A DNA stretch of 59,390 nucleotides, taken from contig JALUVB010000053.1 in NCBI GenBank assembly GCA_027021085.1, positions 1 through 59,390 of the forward strand, read 5' to 3'. This DNA is from a bacterium (GTDB taxonomy: Bacteria; CAIJMQ01; JAADFP01). How positions within the stretch are numbered: the first letter of the stretch is position 1; each line of letters opens with the position of its first letter. The translations under genes and the position numbers were made by a program. Positions 17,384 through 26,073 of this stretch are shown in pieces. Below the pieces are notes generated by a model. The model was not told the DNA's origin and made no database searches. It worked only from the letters and a program-made list of their open reading frames with translations.

Positions 17384-17402
17384 TTACACCCCGGGGGTGT
17401 AA
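17384..17402. repeat. 19-bp GC-core palindrome, copy 2
   Basis: This copy is identical to 9239-9257 (TTACACCCC-G-GGGGTGTAA). It lies between the stop codon of the first glycosyltransferase (17409) and the gmhB start (17370). No T-run adjoins it. Confidence 0.8.
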
Positions 17403-17408
17403 AATTGG

Positions 17409-18503
17409 TTAGCCTGCACCCTTGTCCACAAGTTCTCTGTAAACTGCCAGGGTGCCTTCTACCATTCTCTCCGGCAAAAAGTTTTGTACCCATTTCTTGC
17501 CGGCCAGGGAAAAGCCGGCCATTTTTGTTTTATCCTTGAGAAGTTTGATAACCGCGCCACTCAGAGCCTCAGGGTCACGCGGAGGAACCAGTATCCCCGT
17601 CTCACCATCCCTCACCACTTCCGGTATGCCTCCTGCCAGGGTACTCACCACCGGAATTCCCATATACTGCGCCTCCAGCAGAATACTGCCCAGTCCCTCC
17701 ATATGAGAAGGCAGGACAAAAACATCCAGGATGGAAAGTATCTCCGGGATATCCTCCCGGAAACCGGTGAATATGACTTGCTCTGTTATTCCCAGCTTTT
17801 TAGCTTCTTTTTTTAGGTGGTTTCCTAGTTCTCCCTTGCCTACCACAAAAAACGTTGCCTGGGGAAACTCTTTCAAAATAGCAGGGATAGCTCTCAGCAG
17901 ATAAATGTGCCCCTTGTGGTCAGTGAGATAAGCAATGGTGCCTATAACAGGATGCCCGGGAGAAAATTCCCTGTAGAGATAGGAATTATTCCCTCTCTTT
18001 TCCAGTCTGTCCGGGTCAAAGGCGCTGGGGACATAGCGTATTCTTTCCTCCGGTATCCCTATGTCTTTAAGTATTTTCTCTATGGCATGGGATATGGCAA
18101 TAATAATATCTACCAATCTGCGGTATTTCCAGCGCGAAAGCATCCCCCGGGGAGGGAAATCAACCCTGCGCGTTACCACTATCTTTCTACCGGCTATTCT
18201 CCCCGCAAGTCCTGCCAGTGAATGTGCGTGGGAGGTGTGGGCATGCAGAAGGTCTATTTTCTTTTCCCTTATCCACTTCACAATAACATTTATAGCCACC
18301 AGGTCTAATTCACTTTTAAAATTTATCTCTTTTACCTGGATGCCCAATTCTTTGGCTCTTTTTCCCAGGGTGCTTTCGGGGGGAGAAATCAGGAACGATT
18401 TTACTCCTTTCTCCTTCAGCCCCTTCAAAAGCAAATAAACCTGGTTCTCTCCTCCCCGCCAACCGTATTCAGTATGCAGATGAAGAATCCTCAAGTAGTT
18501 CAT
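17409..18503 (-). CDS. GT4 glycosyltransferase, first gene of the glycan cluster
   Basis: The 364-residue GT-B protein starts MNYLRILHLHTEYGWRGGEN, has HAHTSHAHSLAGLAGRIAG in the acceptor domain, GTIAYLTDHKGH at the domain link and HMEGLGSILLEAQYMGIPVV with E-x7-E in the donor domain. It is the first gene of the minus-strand glycan cluster, with 209 bp of intergenic DNA upstream that should hold the cluster promoter. No Shine-Dalgarno sequence precedes the ATG. Donor and acceptor are unknown. Confidence 0.9.
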   Translation of the reverse strand: MNYLRILHLHTEYGWRGGENQVYLLLKGLKEKGVKSFLISPPESTLGKRAKELGIQVKEINFKSELDLVAINVIVKWIREKKIDLLHAHTSHAHSLAGLAGRIAGRKIVVTRRVDFPPRGMLSRWKYRRLVDIIIAISHAIEKILKDIGIPEERIRYVPSAFDPDRLEKRGNNSYLYREFSPGHPVIGTIAYLTDHKGHIYLLRAIPAILKEFPQATFFVVGKGELGNHLKKEAKKLGITEQVIFTGFREDIPEILSILDVFVLPSHMEGLGSILLEAQYMGIPVVSTLAGGIPEVVRDGETGILVPPRDPEALSGAVIKLLKDKTKMAGFSLAGKKWVQNFLPERMVEGTLAVYRELVDKGAG

Positions 18504-18712
18504 AGTAAAAATTAGATTTTCAGGTAAGCATAAAATATAAAACTAAGTTGTGAGCCATCCTAATACCTCGCTCTTTTTAAACTTTAAACACAAAAGGTAA
18601 ATCAAGGAAACCAGGATACTTTTTCCCGACTTATATCGGGAGAAGACAGCCGGGTAAGGAATTAAATCTACCCTCACTGCTACCTAATGATTTCGTATCC
18701 TGCCCGTTCAAC

Positions 18713-19558
18713 TCATTCCAGGTCAATAACATCCACCCTATCCAGGGAAAATTCTACTACAAACATTTTGTTATTCTTGCGGTCTATGGTAATACCCCGG
18801 GGAGAGAAAAACGTGCCAGGGAAGGTAGATACCCGGCCATTCTTGTCCAACCGGAATATCCTGCCGGTGGAGAAATCGGTAAAATAGAGGTTGCCGTATT
18901 TATCGTAATCCACATCCTCCAGGTAACGATAATAAGTTCTTTTTTCCAGTAACCGGTGGAACTTTCCCCCTTTTTTGTATTCCCAGATATTACTTCCCCG
19001 GGAAGAGACGATAACAAGCCTGCCGTCAGGCAAAACCGCAAGACCAGTAGGTCCCTTGAGCAGGGGAGAATGCAAGAACTTACTCACTATAATTCCTTTC
19101 CCCAGGGTTACCTGGAAGATTGCATTCGCAGCTGCATCCGAAACCAGAAGCTCTCCCCTCCGGGTAAAAACGAGGTCTACCAGGTACTTAGCTCCATAGG
19201 GGGCCAGGTTTATATTCTGCACATTTATTCTCTTTTTTAGGTCGTATCCTCTGATAGTATCGATATCTGCCACATAAAGGATACCATCCTTTATAGCCAT
19301 CCCTTTGGGAGCATCAAGTTCATAGTCATTAAGGGCACCATCCAGAAAATGCAGGGTTACTACCTTAAAATCCGGGGTTATACGAGAGATAAAACCATTA
19401 TCATCCCTGGCCACAGGCGCACCATTCACATTGGAAACGTAGATATAATCCGTAGCAGGGTCAACAATTACCCGGTTCGGATTTTTGAAATCACGCAGGT
19501 AAAAAGCAAAAAGCAAGGCAGGAATAAGGAGGAAAACCAACAGAGAAATGTTTTTCAT
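18713..19558 (-). CDS. Exported NHL-repeat beta-propeller protein
   Basis: The 281-residue protein has an N-terminal hydrophobic signal (ISLLVFLLIPALLFAFYL). It then shows repeating units of about 42 residues, each with a V/I-D or L-Y-V-A/S-D strand pattern (DYIYVSNVNG, GILYVADID, GELLVSDAA, GRLVIVSSRG, GNLYFTDFS, NKMFVVEFS). This is the layout of a six-bladed NHL or SMP-30-like propeller. It is probably periplasmic; ligand and role are unknown. The ATG overlaps the uvrC stop by 4 bp, so it is translated with uvrC. Confidence 0.75.
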   Translation of the reverse strand: MKNISLLVFLLIPALLFAFYLRDFKNPNRVIVDPATDYIYVSNVNGAPVARDDNGFISRITPDFKVVTLHFLDGALNDYELDAPKGMAIKDGILYVADIDTIRGYDLKKRINVQNINLAPYGAKYLVDLVFTRRGELLVSDAAANAIFQVTLGKGIIVSKFLHSPLLKGPTGLAVLPDGRLVIVSSRGSNIWEYKKGGKFHRLLEKRTYYRYLEDVDYDKYGNLYFTDFSTGRIFRLDKNGRVSTFPGTFFSPRGITIDRKNNKMFVVEFSLDRVDVIDLE

Positions 19559-21339
19559 CTCCTCTCCTTCTCAAAAAATTGCAATATTTTCATCGCCCTT
19601 TTCTTTCCTACACCTGGTATCATGCTTATCTCCTCTACAGAAGCGCGGGAGAGCAAGTCCAGGCTAGAAAACTTCTCTTTAATTCGGGGGAGAAGTTTTT
19701 CTCCTACTCCGGGAATTTCTCCCCAGGCACTTTTGCGGGCAGATTTTTCCCTGAGATGCAAATGGTAACTATGAGCAACCCGATGCGCTTCATCTCTCAC
19801 CCGCATAAGAAGCCTGAGTGCCGGGGAAGAACGAGGAAGCAAGAGAGGGAAACGACGCTGCGAAACATATATTTTCTCTTCCCCCTTTGCCAATCCTACC
19901 ACCGGGATATTAATCCCTCCTCCTCTCAACACCTCCAAAACAGCCCGCATCTGTCCTCTGCCTCCATCCACCAGGATAAGATCGGGCATCGGCTCCTGCC
20001 CCTCATTTACCTTCCCGGTCCTCCTTCTTATTATCTCTTTTATCATACCATAATCGTCCACCCCCTGCACGCTTTTTATCCGGTACTTTCGGTATTCTTC
20101 CTTCAAGGGAACCCCCTTCTCAAAAACCACCCGGCTTCCCACTGCCCATTCCCCCCGCAGTTGCGAAATATCGTAGCCCTCGATTCTGTAAGGCAAACGG
20201 GGAAGATTTAATTCCCTTTGCAGAGAAAGCAGGGGGTCAATCTCCCGGCTACTGCTTTCCCCTTCCTTTAGTAACTTATACTTTGCAGTCGTATTAGCAT
20301 TTTTCAGCAGAGCCTGCATTTCCGCATTGCCCGGGAGAGAGACAGCTATCTTTCTGCCGCTCCTCTCCCGCAGAAATTTTTCTAAAGACTCCTTATCCTC
20401 CACCTCCGATTCGGTAATAATAACCTCCGGGAAGGAAGAACTCCGTGAATAATATTGCAGGATAAAGGAATAAAGTATCTCCCCAAGCGTAGAATGTTTT
20501 ACTCCGGATAATGGGAAACTATCTTCTCCTATCCATCTTCCCTCTCTGATACGCAAAAGGGTAACCATGCCCCTATCCTTCTGGCAGGATACCCCTATGA
20601 TATCCAGGTTTTCCTTGCTTTCCGAGGTGATGGCCTGGGGAGTAAAAAGTTTTTCCAGCGAGTAAATACAGTCCCTTAACCGGGCTGCTTCCTCAAATTC
20701 CAGCTTTTCCGCCTTTCCCCTCATTTCCTTCTGCAGTGCTTTCATAACCCTCGTAGTTTCCCCTTTAAGAAAAGAAATGATAAACCTAATCCCCCTCAGG
20801 TAATCCTCCCGGGAAATATCTCCCTTACAGGGACCGGGGCAACGGCGCAGGGAAAAATTCAGGCAGGGTTTCCCATCAATTTTCTTTTTAGAACAGGTCT
20901 TAAAAGGGAAAATTTTCCTCAAAAACCTTAAGGTGGTACGAGCATCGCCCGCATTTGTATAGGGGCCGAAGTAAAGCGCATTCTGCTCTGTTACCTCCCG
21001 GGTAAGAAAAATGCGGGGAAACTCCTCCTGCCAGGTGACTGTTATGTAAGGATATTTTTTGTCATCTTTCAGCCGGATGTTATAGCGCGGACGATATTCT
21101 TTTATAAAGTTGAATTCCAGTAAAAGTGCTTCATTTTCGTTGGAAGTGAGTATAAACTCCAGGGCAGACGCCTTCTTTAAGAGGATTAATGTTTTGGGAG
21201 AAGAGGAGGATAAGTAGGAACTCACCCTCTTTTTTAAGGAAGAAGCCTTTCCCACATACAGGATTTTTCCTTCTTTATCTCTAAATAGATAAACGCCCGG
21301 ATGGTCTGGTAGCTGTTTTACTTTTTCTTTCCACTCCAC
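19555..21339 (-). CDS. uvrC: Excinuclease ABC subunit C
   Basis: UvrC makes the two incisions in nucleotide excision repair. All expected parts are present in 594 residues: the GIY-YIG nuclease at the N-terminus (GVYLFRDKEGKILYVGKA), a cysteine cluster (CSKKKIDGKPCLNF to RRCPGPCKG), a UVR helix pair (KLEFEEAARLRDCIYSLEKL), the RNase H-like nuclease (YDISQLRGEWAVGS) and paired helix-hairpin-helix motifs at the C-terminus (IPGVGEKLLPRI, IPGVGKKRAMKIL). It starts at a GTG at 21339 within the end of murJ (22-bp overlap). Confidence 0.97.
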   Translation of the reverse strand: MEWKEKVKQLPDHPGVYLFRDKEGKILYVGKASSLKKRVSSYLSSSSPKTLILLKKASALEFILTSNENEALLLEFNFIKEYRPRYNIRLKDDKKYPYITVTWQEEFPRIFLTREVTEQNALYFGPYTNAGDARTTLRFLRKIFPFKTCSKKKIDGKPCLNFSLRRCPGPCKGDISREDYLRGIRFIISFLKGETTRVMKALQKEMRGKAEKLEFEEAARLRDCIYSLEKLFTPQAITSESKENLDIIGVSCQKDRGMVTLLRIREGRWIGEDSFPLSGVKHSTLGEILYSFILQYYSRSSSFPEVIITESEVEDKESLEKFLRERSGRKIAVSLPGNAEMQALLKNANTTAKYKLLKEGESSSREIDPLLSLQRELNLPRLPYRIEGYDISQLRGEWAVGSRVVFEKGVPLKEEYRKYRIKSVQGVDDYGMIKEIIRRRTGKVNEGQEPMPDLILVDGGRGQMRAVLEVLRGGGINIPVVGLAKGEEKIYVSQRRFPLLLPRSSPALRLLMRVRDEAHRVAHSYHLHLREKSARKSAWGEIPGVGEKLLPRIKEKFSSLDLLSRASVEEISMIPGVGKKRAMKILQFFEKERR

Positions 21340-22820
21340 ACTTCCATCACCTCAAATTTATGTGCTAACCATATGTATAACCCCACTCCCCCGCCTATAA
21401 TAAGTGCCAATTTGCCTATTTCTATTATACCCGATAACTTCCCCATCAAAATGTAAAGGGATAAAGATACCATGATAAGCACAAGGTATATAAGAAAAAA
21501 CTTTATCATCCATTTCTTTTCCATGCTTACTTTGACCTTAACCCGACGTGGCAGGTGGTAGAGAAGCAAAATAAAACCTACCAGGGAAGACAGAGAAGTG
21601 GCCAGAGCCAGCCCTCCCTGCTGTAAGGGTCTTATGAGAATAAGGTCAAACACAATATTGGTTAATATGCTCCATACTCCTATCTTTACCGGAAGCCAGG
21701 GGTGATGAAAGGAGTAGAATACTGTATTTAGAACCCGGGAACCCGCAAAGAAAAACAAGCCAAGAGAATAGAAGAGAAGCGCGGAATATGTCCCCAGTGT
21801 AGAGAGAGAAGTGAATTTCCCATGCTCAAAAAGGATGCTAATTATAGGCTTACCCAGCAGAGAGAGAAAAAGGGTGGCAGGCAGGGTGAGAAAAAGAAGC
21901 CACTTCAAAGCCTGCGTAAGCTGGGAGGAAACTTCCTCTTTCCCTATGCGGGAGAAGAGAGGCAGGGAAACCATGGACATGGCTATCCCGGTAAGAGCAA
22001 GGGGAAACTGCAGCAACCGGTTGCTGTAGTAGAGGGCAGAGATAGCACCGGCAGGAAGAAAAGAAGCCAGTATTCTATCCACCGCGATATTTACATAAAA
22101 TATGCTGGCCCCGAAAGAGGCCGGCAGGAGAAACCTGGCAAAATCAGTTATAACCGGGTGTGAGAACTGAAAATGATAGGTGAATCCTTTTTTTATTAAA
22201 AATGGCAGATGAATAAGAAACTGCAGTACCCCCCCCATCACCACACCCCAGGATAAAGCAAGGAGAGGAGAGGGAAACTTGTTTCTCATCCAGAGAAAGG
22301 CTATGAGGGAAAGATTAAAAAGCAAAAAGGAAAGAGAAGTGCTGATAAAATTCCTGCGGGTAGTAAGGTAAGAAGAAAAAAAAGAGGCCAGGCAGATAAA
22401 AAGAGCAAAGGGAAACATTACCCTGAGAATTCCTACTGCTATCACTTTCTCGGAAGCAGAAAAACCCGGGGCAAAGAAGCTAACTATGTAAGGAGCAAAA
22501 ACTACTCCCAGCACAACCACGAGAAAGAGGGTAATAACAAGGTAATTTAAAAGCACCGAAGCAAACCTGTCTCCCTCTTCCTGCCCTTTTTGTTTGACAA
22601 CACGGGAAAGAATGGGGACAAAGGAAGAACTCAGCGCTCCCTCCCCCAGTATGCGCCTGGAAAGATTGGGGAGTAAAAAGGCAAGAAAGAAAATATCTCT
22701 TCCCCTGTCACTTATCCACATTGCTATGAGAAGGTCGCGGATATATCCCAGGATTCTGGAGAAGAATATGCCGCTGCTAAGGGTAAAAAAACCTCTTTTA
22801 AGTCTTTTATGTATTGACAC
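21318..22820 (-). CDS. murJ: Lipid II flippase MurJ
   Basis: A 500-residue polytopic membrane protein of the MurJ/MviN family with about 14 transmembrane segments. The N-terminal signature is SGIFFSRILGYIRDLLIAM, followed by LPNLSRRILGEGALSSSFVPI, which is highly conserved in the family. It flips lipid II across the inner membrane for peptidoglycan synthesis. The best start is GTG at 22820, giving MSIHKRLKRGFFTL. That codon overlaps the -35 box of the divergent rpsT promoter, so the two genes share very little regulatory space. A flippase for the neighbouring glycan is a less likely reading. Confidence 0.93.
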   Translation of the reverse strand: MSIHKRLKRGFFTLSSGIFFSRILGYIRDLLIAMWISDRGRDIFFLAFLLPNLSRRILGEGALSSSFVPILSRVVKQKGQEEGDRFASVLLNYLVITLFLVVVLGVVFAPYIVSFFAPGFSASEKVIAVGILRVMFPFALFICLASFFSSYLTTRRNFISTSLSFLLFNLSLIAFLWMRNKFPSPLLALSWGVVMGGVLQFLIHLPFLIKKGFTYHFQFSHPVITDFARFLLPASFGASIFYVNIAVDRILASFLPAGAISALYYSNRLLQFPLALTGIAMSMVSLPLFSRIGKEEVSSQLTQALKWLLFLTLPATLFLSLLGKPIISILFEHGKFTSLSTLGTYSALLFYSLGLFFFAGSRVLNTVFYSFHHPWLPVKIGVWSILTNIVFDLILIRPLQQGGLALATSLSSLVGFILLLYHLPRRVKVKVSMEKKWMIKFFLIYLVLIMVSLSLYILMGKLSGIIEIGKLALIIGGGVGLYIWLAHKFEVMEVWSGKKK

Positions 22821-22842
22821 CTTTCTCGGGCTATGGTAACAT
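22814..22842 (+). promoter_or_regulatory. rpsT promoter
   Basis: TTGACA (22814-22819) and TAACAT (22837-22842) are 17 bp apart. The start of transcription would fall near 22849, giving a leader of about 23 nt that includes the AAAGGAG ribosome binding site before the ATG at 22872. The -35 box overlaps the first codons of murJ on the other strand. Confidence 0.7.
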
Positions 22843-22871
22843 ACCCACTCTCATAGAGTAAAGGAGAAGAT

Positions 22872-23150
22872 ATGGCTAAGAAATCGTCCGTTAAAAAGGT
22901 TAAGCAGGCAGAAAAAAGGAGCCTGCGGAACCGGGCATGGAAATCTCGCATTAAAAATGCCTGGAAAAAGTTCCAGCAGATACTGGAGACAGGAAAAGAT
23001 AAAAAAGAGCTGGAATCTGCCCTGAGAGAAATGCTGTCTCTCATTGACAGAGCTACAAGTAAAGGGATATTCCATCCCAATAAAGCAGCCCGGATAAAAT
23101 CAAAGATTCACAGGGCATTCAATCTTAAGACACTGGCTGAAAGCAAGTAA
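22872..23150 (+). CDS. rpsT: 30S ribosomal protein S20
   Basis: The 92-residue, very basic protein MAKKSSVKKVKQAEKRSLRN has the S20 pattern: a lysine- and arginine-rich N-terminal helix, RNRAWKSRIKNAWKKF, and a C-terminal GIFHPNKAARIKSKIHRAFN that packs on 16S rRNA. The AAAGGAG ribosome binding site and consensus promoter support strong single-gene expression, as is usual for rpsT. It is divergent from murJ, a neighbour pair seen in many bacteria. Confidence 0.96.
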   Translation: MAKKSSVKKVKQAEKRSLRNRAWKSRIKNAWKKFQQILETGKDKKELESALREMLSLIDRATSKGIFHPNKAARIKSKIHRAFNLKTLAESK

Positions 23151-23198
23151 TACAGGTTTGACACCAAATATACAGGAAGAAACGAAAATACAACAGCA

Positions 23199-23509
23199 AC
23201 AAAAACAGGGTTGTGAGTCATCCCCGATGTCCATCGGGCTCGACGTATGTCGGGGCGCCTATTCCCCCATGTTAGACTATAGACATCAGACTTTAGACAT
23301 TAGACGGGAAAGACACATGATATGGGGAACCAACTCACCATTCACTGCTCACTACCTCCCAGTCTATAGTCCAAGAGTTGTGAGTTGTTAGTTGCGAGTT
23401 GTTAGTTCCACCTGTGCCCCCGCCTGTATTTTGCCTTCTGGATCTCCCCTTTCCCAGTCTACAGTCTATGGTCTAAGGTCTATGGTCTAAAGTCTAAAAT
23501 TCTCCTTTC
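23199..23509. repeat. Intergenic mosaic of heptad repeats, block A
   Basis: This stretch between the convergent rpsT and 23510 genes has no gene. It holds small hairpins of CCGATGTCCATCGG type (about 23223), a run of the AGACTWT heptad (23273-23305), YACTRYT heptads (23337-23355), GTTGYKA heptads (about 23377-23408) and RGTCTAW heptads (23453-23500). The part from 23355 to 23500 is largely shared, in the same order, with 24288-24412 and, inverted, with 43981-44104. The repeats run up to the stop codon of the gene at 23510. Confidence 0.8.
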
Positions 23510-23989
23510 TCACTGCTTTTTTGTCCACTTCCTTCCCACTTCACGCCACTGCTCACCGAAGCGCTTGAATTCTACCCGGAGCAAATAACCCGGGTAAAGC
23601 CCGAATATGTTAAGGTAAGCCCGTTTAGCCGCAGGATCCACCCTTCTGAAAACTACTATTTTACTCCTTGTATCTCCCGGCTTCAGGTTTCCTATCCAGA
23701 TAAATTTTTCTTTTATTCCCAGCTTGTCACTTATATCCTTTCTGAGCCAGGGGGCAGGGTGAGGACGATACTTCTTGCCCGTATCAGTGGTCAGGGTAAA
23801 AGCTTCTCCCACCTTTACAGGTTTTCTCCCTGCATTGCGGAACCTTACTATGAAAACGCTATAGACCTTATCATTAAAAAGACCCTCTGCTTTGTAATTA
23901 GGATAAAAATCTATTTTTATCTGGAGGTCCGCCCCCAGGAGTTGTGCAAACAGTACCCCCAAAAACAGAATCAACCACCACTTTCTCAT
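23510..23989 (-). CDS. Exported protein of unknown function
   Basis: The 159-residue protein begins MRKWWLILFLGVLFAQLLGA, a classic signal peptide likely cleaved after LLGA. The mature part is beta-rich: KVYSVFIVRFRNAGRKPVKV, LTTDTGKKYRPHP and IGNLKPGDTRSKIVVFRRVD. It reads like an immunoglobulin-like fold that compares a ligand or envelope component, similar in style to DUF4352-type proteins. No catalytic motif is visible. It stands alone between two repeat blocks, with no ribosome binding site before the ATG. Its role is unknown. Confidence 0.65.
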   Translation of the reverse strand: MRKWWLILFLGVLFAQLLGADLQIKIDFYPNYKAEGLFNDKVYSVFIVRFRNAGRKPVKVGEAFTLTTDTGKKYRPHPAPWLRKDISDKLGIKEKFIWIGNLKPGDTRSKIVVFRRVDPAAKRAYLNIFGLYPGYLLRVEFKRFGEQWREVGRKWTKKQ

Positions 23990-24059
23990 AGTTTAAGTTT
24001 ATCATAAGGAAGCTTCAGAAAGAAGTTCGGGGGGGAAGCTAACCGGGCGAGGTGAATCC

Positions 24060-24460
24060 TGTATCCTGCATTTCCTCTTCCAGTCTAATGTCTATAGTCT
24101 GAAGTCTATGGTCTATGTGCTCTCCTGGATGCCTGCTTTCGCAGGCATGACAGGTAGGGCTGGTTTCTTGTCATTCTTGCAAATCCTAACCTCCTTCAAA
24201 AGCTATCCCAGGATACCAGGATTACCAAGATACCGGGATACTAGGAAACCGATTCACTGTTCACTGTTTACTATTTACTGCTCACCACCTCCCAGTCTAT
24301 AGTCCAAGAGTTGTGAGTTGTTAGTTGCGAGTTGCCAGTTCCACCTGCTTCTCCGCCTTTATCCTGCTTCTCCCGGTCTATAGTCTAAGGTCTATGGTCT
24401 AAAGTCTAAAATATCCCCCTCGCTACTCGCTACCCGCTACCTTCTCAGCAGGGCCTCGGT
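24060..24460. repeat. Intergenic mosaic of heptad repeats, block B
   Basis: No gene lies in 23990-24508 other than the promoter at its right end. In order it holds RGTCTAW heptads (24080-24117), the REP-like palindrome ATGCCTGC-TTTC-GCAGGCAT (24129-24148), a unique segment shared with block F (24165-24215), TGGTATCC-type octads (24209-24245), YACTRYT heptads (24252-24285), GTTGYKA heptads (24310-24340), more RGTCTAW heptads (24374-24412) and CGCTACY heptads (24420-24443). It is the most complete example of the mosaic. Confidence 0.85.
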
Positions 24461-24470
24461 AGCATAATAA

Positions 24471-24499
24471 TTGAAAGAAAAAGAATTTTAGTTTAAAAT
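24471..24499 (+). promoter_or_regulatory. Promoter of the NSS transporter operon, leaderless-type
   Basis: TTGAAA (24471-24476) and TAAAAT (24494-24499) are exactly 17 bp apart. The -10 box ends only 9 bp before the ATG at 24509, so transcription should begin within about 3 nt of the start codon. No Shine-Dalgarno sequence is present, which fits a leaderless mRNA. Confidence 0.6.
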
Positions 24500-24508
24500 C
24501 TTTTCGTA

Positions 24509-25978
24509 ATGGAAGAAAGAGAAAGGTGGAACAACCGGACAGCCTTTGTCATGGCCTCCATTGGTTCTGCAGTAGGCTTGGGGAATCTCTGGAGATTTCC
24601 TTATATTGCTTACAAAAATGGCGGCGGTGCTTTCTTAATTCCCTACTTTGTGGCATTATTCACTGCCGGTATTCCCCTGATGATTTTAGAGTTTTCTTTC
24701 GGACACCGCTTCCAGGGTTCTGCACCCCATTCATTTGCTTCCATAAAGAAGGGGTGGGAATGGGTAGGATGGTGGGCTCTTCTTATCGGATTTGTAATTA
24801 CCACCTATTACAACGTAGTAATTGCCTGGAGTGTGGACTACCTGTTTTACTCCTTTCCGCTTTCCTGGGAAAATAATGCCAAGGATTTTTTCTTCAATAA
24901 ATTCTTAAACATAACTTCTTCGCCTCTTCACCTGGGTGGGATAAACCTACCGATATTGCTGGCTCTTATCGGTATCTGGGTGGCCATATACCTTATTATT
25001 TACAAGGGAGTAGAGCGGGTAGGAAAAGTGGTAATGTTTACTGTGCCTCTTCCTATAATATTACTCGGAATATTGGTAATCAGGGGAATGACTCTTCCGG
25101 GAGCCATGGAGGGAATAAGGTACTACCTTACTCCCAACTTCTCCAAACTTGCTGATCCACAGGTATGGCTGGCTGCCTATGCACAAATATTCTTCTCGCT
25201 TTCCCTATCATTCGGGATATTAATTGCCTACTCCTCCTACCTGCCTGCAGACCACGATGTGAATAACAGTTCTTTTATTATAAGTCTGGCCAATTGCGGG
25301 ACCTCTTTCCTGGCCGGGTTTGCCGTGTTCCCGGTACTTGGCTACCTCTCCCACACACAAAACATACCTATTGAAGAAGTAATAAAAGCGGGGCCGGGAC
25401 TGGCCTTCGTGATTTACCCTACTGCCATAAAATTACTGCCGGTAGCCGCAGGATTATTCTCTTTCCTATTCTTCCTGCTCCTTCTAAGCCTGGGGGTAGA
25501 TTCAGCCTTTTCTCTGGTAGAAGCATGTGTTACGGGAGTAATCGACAAGTGGAAAATAAAACGCATTCCTGCTACTATTATAGTTTCCCTGCCAGGCTTC
25601 CTGCTGGGTATCCTCTTTACCACACGGGGAGGACTGTATTGGTTGGATATTACTGATGATTTGATGAACAAGTTCGGGCTTACATCTGTTGCTATTCTTA
25701 CCTGTATTGTGGGAGGTTATATTCTGGGGGCTGAGAAATTGAGAAGATACGTGAATGCTGTATCAGATTTTCCCATAGGGAGATGGTGGAATTTTTGCAT
25801 CAAGTTTCTTACCCCGGCAATCCTCGGCGTATCCATAATCTTTGTACTGCGTGAAAGGATTGCCTCTCCCTACGGAGGCTATCCCTTAGCTGCCTTGGCT
25901 ATAGGCTGGCTTCTTTTCTTAGCCTTACCCGCTATCGCCATTATCATTTCTCACCGAGGGAGACCAAGATGCCAGTGA
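24509..25978 (+). CDS. Sodium-dependent transporter, NSS/SNF family
   Basis: This 489-residue membrane protein has the neurotransmitter:sodium symporter signature in its first helix (MASIGSAVGLGNLWRFPYIA, with the NGGGAFLIPYF segment after it). About 11-12 transmembrane segments follow, in line with LeuT-fold bacterial transporters. These take up amino acids such as methionine, alanine or tryptophan with sodium. A tiny membrane subunit is encoded directly after it, which points to the MetPS-type subgroup. The gene begins essentially at the predicted transcription start. Confidence 0.92.
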   Translation: MEERERWNNRTAFVMASIGSAVGLGNLWRFPYIAYKNGGGAFLIPYFVALFTAGIPLMILEFSFGHRFQGSAPHSFASIKKGWEWVGWWALLIGFVITTYYNVVIAWSVDYLFYSFPLSWENNAKDFFFNKFLNITSSPLHLGGINLPILLALIGIWVAIYLIIYKGVERVGKVVMFTVPLPIILLGILVIRGMTLPGAMEGIRYYLTPNFSKLADPQVWLAAYAQIFFSLSLSFGILIAYSSYLPADHDVNNSSFIISLANCGTSFLAGFAVFPVLGYLSHTQNIPIEEVIKAGPGLAFVIYPTAIKLLPVAAGLFSFLFFLLLLSLGVDSAFSLVEACVTGVIDKWKIKRIPATIIVSLPGFLLGILFTTRGGLYWLDITDDLMNKFGLTSVAILTCIVGGYILGAEKLRRYVNAVSDFPIGRWWNFCIKFLTPAILGVSIIFVLRERIASPYGGYPLAALAIGWLLFLALPAIAIIISHRGRPRCQ

Positions 25979-26070
25979 GTGCCTGGATAATGTTAATCAT
26001 GGGAGTGCTTGTATTTTACGGAGGCTTAGGCGTATGTATTCGCATCGCCCTCAGAAAAGGAAGGAGGTGA
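25969..26070 (+). CDS. MetS-like small subunit of NSS transporter
   Basis: This 33-residue open frame (MPVSAWIMLIMGVLVFYGGL, then GVCIRIALRKGRR) overlaps the transporter's stop by 10 bp. It has one transmembrane helix and a basic C-terminus, the layout of MetS, the small partner required by MetP-type NSS transporters for methionine and alanine uptake. The stop codon lies in the AAGGAGGTGA ribosome binding site of the following gene. The position and shape make the call likely despite the small size. Confidence 0.8.
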   Translation: MPVSAWIMLIMGVLVFYGGLGVCIRIALRKGRR

Positions 26071-26073
26071 AAT

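Noticed and set aside
16825-17493. Longer gmhB product starting at 17493
   Set aside because: The extra 41 residues overlap the end of the upstream glycosyltransferase gene and the palindrome, while the family N-terminus begins at the ATG at 17370.
18626-18645. Hairpin CCCGACTTATATCGGG as a terminator between the NHL gene and the glycan cluster
   Set aside because: The T-run precedes the hairpin on the plus strand and becomes an A-run after it on the minus strand, where the genes lie, so it does not fit an intrinsic terminator.
24108-24302. Small frame with MPAFAGMTG and similar frames in other blocks
   Set aside because: The peptide is the translation of the REP-like palindrome and heptads; the same words recur wherever the repeat occurs.
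23270-24445. CRISPR array in the repeat-rich intergenic blocks
   Set aside because: The units are 7 bp, directly adjacent and degenerate; there are no 20-40 bp repeats with equal-length unique spacers and no cas genes.
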